DNA from: Ensifer sp. IC3342
Lineage (GTDB): Bacteria > Pseudomonadota > Alphaproteobacteria > Rhizobiales > Rhizobiaceae
Length of the DNA stretch: 64,000 nt
Assembly: GCF_020193655.1 (NCBI RefSeq)
Contig: NZ_JADYVE010000001.1
Location: forward strand, 1,116,001-1,180,000
Reading direction: 5' to 3'
The notes under the pieces are model-generated. The model was given only the letters and a program-made list of their open reading frames with translations. It searched no databases and had not been told where the DNA came from. Shown here one piece after another: positions 61,825 to 64,000 of this stretch (within the stretch, counting starts at the first letter, position 1; each line of letters begins with the position of its first letter). The translations under genes and the position numbers were made by a program.

Positions 61825-62739
61825 ATGGACGGAGAACTGAAGCGCGGAAGCGTCGAGATGACGGCGGCAATGCTGATTTCGGGGACAATCGGCTGGTTCG
61901 TGCTGATGTCCGGCCAGCCCGTCACAGGTGTTGTCTTCTGGCGTTGCGTCTTCGGGGCGTTGACGCTGATCGCGCTCGCGGCGATGTTCGGGCTCATCGA
62001 CTTCCGCCAGCTAAAGCCGCGCGTCATCTTCCTCTCCGCGCTTGGCGGCGTGGCCATCGTCGTCAACTGGCTCCTGCTTTTCGCCGCCTATTCGCGCGCG
62101 TCGATCTCGATCGCCACGATGGTCTACAACACCCAACCCTTCATGCTGCTCGGCCTCGGCGCGCTGTTCCTCGGCGAACGGATCACAGTCACCAAGCTTT
62201 TCTGGCTTTCGGTCTCCTTCGCCGGAATGCTGGCGATCGTTTCGGCCAAGCCGGGCGGCGGCTTCGATCCCGACCACTATCTGGCCGGCATCGCACTCTC
62301 CATCGGCGCAGCCTTCTTCTACGCCGTCGCCGCGCTCCTTACCAAGCTTCTCAAGGGCACGCCGCCGCATCTTATCGCGCTCATCCAGGTGATCACCGGG
62401 GCGATCATGCTGGCACCCTTCGCGCTCTCCGCACCGCTGCCTCAGGACGCATGGCAATGGACGCTGCTCGTCGCCGTCGGCGTCGTTCATACCGGCATCA
62501 TGTATATCCTGCTCTATGGGGCGATCCAGCGGCTCCCGACGCACATGACGGGCGCGCTCTCCTTCATCTATCCGATCGCCGCGATCCTCGTCGATCGCGT
62601 GGCTTTCGGCCACGAATTGCAGGCGACACAGATCGCCGGGTCGGTGGCAATCCTCTTGGCCGCAGCCGGCATGAATCTCGGCTGGAAACTTCGGCTGAAC
62701 TCGCCTATCCAGCGGGTGCGCGAAGGGAGAGCTTCATGA
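61825..62739 (+). CDS. DMT/EamA-family transporter
   Basis: A 304-residue inner-membrane protein with about ten membrane segments in two EamA repeats: MTAAMLISGTIGWFVLMSGQ, WRCVFGALTLIALAAMFGL, FAAYSRASISIATMVYNTQP, and HLIALIQVITGAIMLAPFAL in the second half. Probably an amino-acid or metabolite exporter under the adjacent Lrp regulator. The start at 61825 follows AAGGAGACC. Its TGA overlaps the ATG of the NIPSNAP gene. Confidence 0.92.
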   Translation: MDGELKRGSVEMTAAMLISGTIGWFVLMSGQPVTGVVFWRCVFGALTLIALAAMFGLIDFRQLKPRVIFLSALGGVAIVVNWLLLFAAYSRASISIATMVYNTQPFMLLGLGALFLGERITVTKLFWLSVSFAGMLAIVSAKPGGGFDPDHYLAGIALSIGAAFFYAVAALLTKLLKGTPPHLIALIQVITGAIMLAPFALSAPLPQDAWQWTLLVAVGVVHTGIMYILLYGAIQRLPTHMTGALSFIYPIAAILVDRVAFGHELQATQIAGSVAILLAAAGMNLGWKLRLNSPIQRVREGRAS

Positions 62740-63041
62740 TCACGTGCTACCTGAAATATGTCATCGACCCTTATAAACTCGCGGAATTCGAACATTATGC
62801 GAAGCTCTGGATCCCGCTGGTCAATAGGCTCGGCGGCACGCATCACGGCTACTTCCTGCCGCATGAAGGCGCAAACAACATCGCTCTGGCGCTGTTCAGC
62901 TTTCCTTCGCTTGCCGCTTACGAAAGCTACCGCGCAGAGATGGCGGCCGATCCTGAATGCCAGTCCGCCTTCGCTTTTGCCGAGGAGACTCGCTGCATCT
63001 TGAGCTACGAGCGCAGCTTCATGCGCCCCGTGTTCGACTAG
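62736..63041 (+). CDS. NIPSNAP-family protein
   Basis: A 101-residue ferredoxin-like (dimeric alpha/beta barrel) protein: MITCYLKYVIDPYKLAEFEH, then LWIPLVNRLGGTHHGYFLPH and a C-terminal RCILSYERSFMRPVF. NIPSNAP proteins have no firmly known activity. It overlaps the DMT transporter gene by ATGA, so the two are translated together and probably serve one pathway. Its stop overlaps by 3 bp the stop of the convergent ChaC-like gene. Confidence 0.9.
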   Translation: MITCYLKYVIDPYKLAEFEHYAKLWIPLVNRLGGTHHGYFLPHEGANNIALALFSFPSLAAYESYRAEMAADPECQSAFAFAEETRCILSYERSFMRPVFD

Positions 63042-63748
63042 GTCTCGCCCGAGACTGCTTGCTCGATGCACTGGGCAACGAGCGCTTGCAGCCGCCATAG
63101 GTTGCGGTCCCGAATGCCCATGGCCTCGAGATGCGTCACGGTGTTGAGCAGATACTCCGCTCCCGAACCGACATGGCCGCACGCTCGCGCCAGGATTTCG
63201 GCGACGGCTTCCGGGGAAAGGCTCCCGGCATAGAATGGCGAAGCGCGGTTCATGACGAAGGTCAAGGCTGCGACGGAACCATGTGCGGTCTCGACCTTGA
63301 TCCAGCGCGGCATGCTGTTGGGCGGTTTATAGGTGAACTCACGCCGGAAGAGTTTTCCGAGTTGCCCCTCAATGTCGTCATCCGGCAATTCGTAGAGAAC
63401 ACCCCGACACTGTCCTCCGCGATCGAGCGCCATCATGAGACCCGGCCGTTCGGGCGTTCCCCGGAAGCGGGTCATCCGAAAGCAAAAGGAACGATGCCAG
63501 CCCCTGGCAACGCCTACCGTTTCGCCGACATGTTCTATCTCCGGTTTCCAGATCAACGATCCATAGGCGAAGAGCATCGTTGGCGACGCCGGAGCCGGAT
63601 GGCTCCTTACCATCCGCTCCACCCATTCGTCGTAGTCCGCGTCGCTATGAAGGACTGCGCCCGGCCCCGGGCCGCCATCGGCAATCGCTCGGTGAACCTG
63701 CGCGACGTGCGCCGGGGTCAAGCTGAGGGATCTTGGTTTGCCGGGCAT
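63038..63748 (-). CDS. ChaC-like gamma-glutamylcyclotransferase
   Basis: A 236-residue protein of the ChaC family, which cleaves glutathione to 5-oxoproline and Cys-Gly. Motifs: MLFAYGSLIWKPEIEHVGET near residue 56, RGWHRSFCFRMTRFRGTPE near 80, GGQCRGVLYELP near 110, then AGSLSPEAVAEILARACGHV and a C-terminal YLLNTVTHLEAMGI. The start MPGKPRSLS is chosen for its GAGAGG about 8 bases upstream; ATGs at 63754 and 63766 and a longer frame to 63838 are possible. The longer frame would cross a palindromic repeat. Confidence 0.88.
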   Translation of the reverse strand: MPGKPRSLSLTPAHVAQVHRAIADGGPGPGAVLHSDADYDEWVERMVRSHPAPASPTMLFAYGSLIWKPEIEHVGETVGVARGWHRSFCFRMTRFRGTPERPGLMMALDRGGQCRGVLYELPDDDIEGQLGKLFRREFTYKPPNSMPRWIKVETAHGSVAALTFVMNRASPFYAGSLSPEAVAEILARACGHVGSGAEYLLNTVTHLEAMGIRDRNLWRLQALVAQCIEQAVSGET

Positions 63749-63784
63749 GATCATCCTCTCCGCCATGCCTACTGGACCACAACA

Positions 63785-63822
63785 ACCTTTGCGCGTCAGA
63801 AAGAAGCGCGGCGCTATAGAAG
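63785..63822. repeat. Dispersed palindromic element (copy 5), degenerate
   Basis: CCTTTGCGCGTCAGAAAGAA followed by GCGCGGCGCTATAG matches the second half-to-half layout of the 2319 copy. It lies between the ChaC-like gene and the LysE-family gene. Confidence 0.5.
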
Positions 63823-63864
63823 ATCGCGCGCCGCGCACCCGGAAGCAAGTTGCGGCCCGTAGCT

Positions 63865-64000
63865 TTATCTGCGCGCCTCCGCCGCCATGCTGACGGCAAG
63901 GCTCGCAAGCACGGTGCTCATCAGCCAGCGCTGTAAGAGCATGAACAGGGGGCGGCCGGCAAGGAAGGCGGCGATCGAGCCCGCCGTCACCGCGATCAAG
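63865..64000 (-). CDS. LysE-family translocator, 3' end only
   Basis: The last ~44 codons of a minus-strand gene entering from the right edge: LIAVTAGSIAAFLAGRPLFM, then LLQRWLMSTVLASLAVSMAA and EARR before TAA. The hydrophobic segment, the RPLFMLLQRWL pattern and the end are typical of the C-terminus of LysE/RhtB amino-acid exporters. Identification rests on this short tail only. Confidence 0.65.
   Translation of the reverse strand, partial: LIAVTAGSIAAFLAGRPLFMLLQRWLMSTVLASLAVSMAAEARR

Noticed and set aside
1-64000. tRNA or rRNA genes, insertion sequences, prophage genes, CRISPR arrays
   Set aside because: No transposase, integrase or phage protein motifs, no regularly spaced repeats, and no tRNA-like cloverleaf with a TTCGA arm were seen in the intergenic regions.

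Overview
The window looks like chromosomal DNA of a Sinorhizobium/Ensifer species (Alphaproteobacteria, Rhizobiales). The support is high-GC coding sequence with rhizobial protein signatures (GlnD, MutS, Tme malic enzyme, OlsB, RpoN, DnaA, a PfkB-DUF2090 IolC), gene order resembling the S. meliloti chromosome as I remember it, and RIME-type intergenic palindromes. I see no insertion sequence, prophage, CRISPR array, rRNA or tRNA gene.

Region 1 (1-16.5 kb) carries core genes: glnD (cut by the left edge), mutS, the NADP-malic enzyme tme, the ornithine-lipid acyltransferase olsB, and a four-gene minus-strand operon (class I methyltransferase, SpoU/TrmH methyltransferase, lspA, hybrid histidine kinase) whose first three genes overlap by ATGA. 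It ends with a CoxG-like protein, a LapA-domain protein, ihfB and sppA. Region 2 (16.7-22.0 kb) is the lipopolysaccharide export and sigma-54 block lptC-lptA-lptB-rpoN-hpf-ptsN. Region 3 (22.0-25.0 kb) is an accessory LuxR / SDR / aldonolactone-oxidase cluster. Region 4 (25-30.1 kb) is grpE, hrcA, rph, a VOC protein, rdgB and hemW.

Region 5 (30.1-33.4 kb) is a compact minus-strand unit of a DGPF/YciI protein, an ECF42-type sigma factor with a long C-terminal extension, an AHSA1/SRPBCC protein and a SnoaL-VOC fusion. The same promoter motif (TGTCGG-N17-CGTC) precedes both the YciI-sigma operon and the AHSA1 gene, which suggests an autoregulated sigma-factor regulon. Region 6 (33.6-40.8 kb) holds dnaA, a 0.9 kb upstream region dense in GANTC (CcrM) sites, rpsT, an enoyl-CoA hydratase, mutM, ubiE and ubiB.

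In many Alphaproteobacteria ubiE-ubiB-coaBC-dut are close neighbours. Here 3.5 kb of accessory genes (GNAT, AraC, PEBP, an SDR lacking YxxxK, and a frameshifted nucleoside deaminase) lie between ubiB and coaBC, and the inositol locus plus further genes lie between coaBC and dut. Region 7 (47-55.4 kb) is the myo-inositol catabolic locus iolY-iolR-iolC-iolD-iolE-iolB. IolR-like GGAA-N6-TTCC sites sit in its promoters, and two inverted RIME elements flank iolE. Region 8 (55.4-64 kb) carries small accessory genes (GFA, AraC, two DMT exporters, B3/B4 protein, a small membrane protein), prfC, dut, an Lrp regulator, a NIPSNAP protein, a ChaC-like enzyme and the 3' end of a LysE-family transporter.

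Start codons were chosen from visible Shine-Dalgarno sequences and family lengths. Names rest on motif recognition and memory of families, since no database search was possible.
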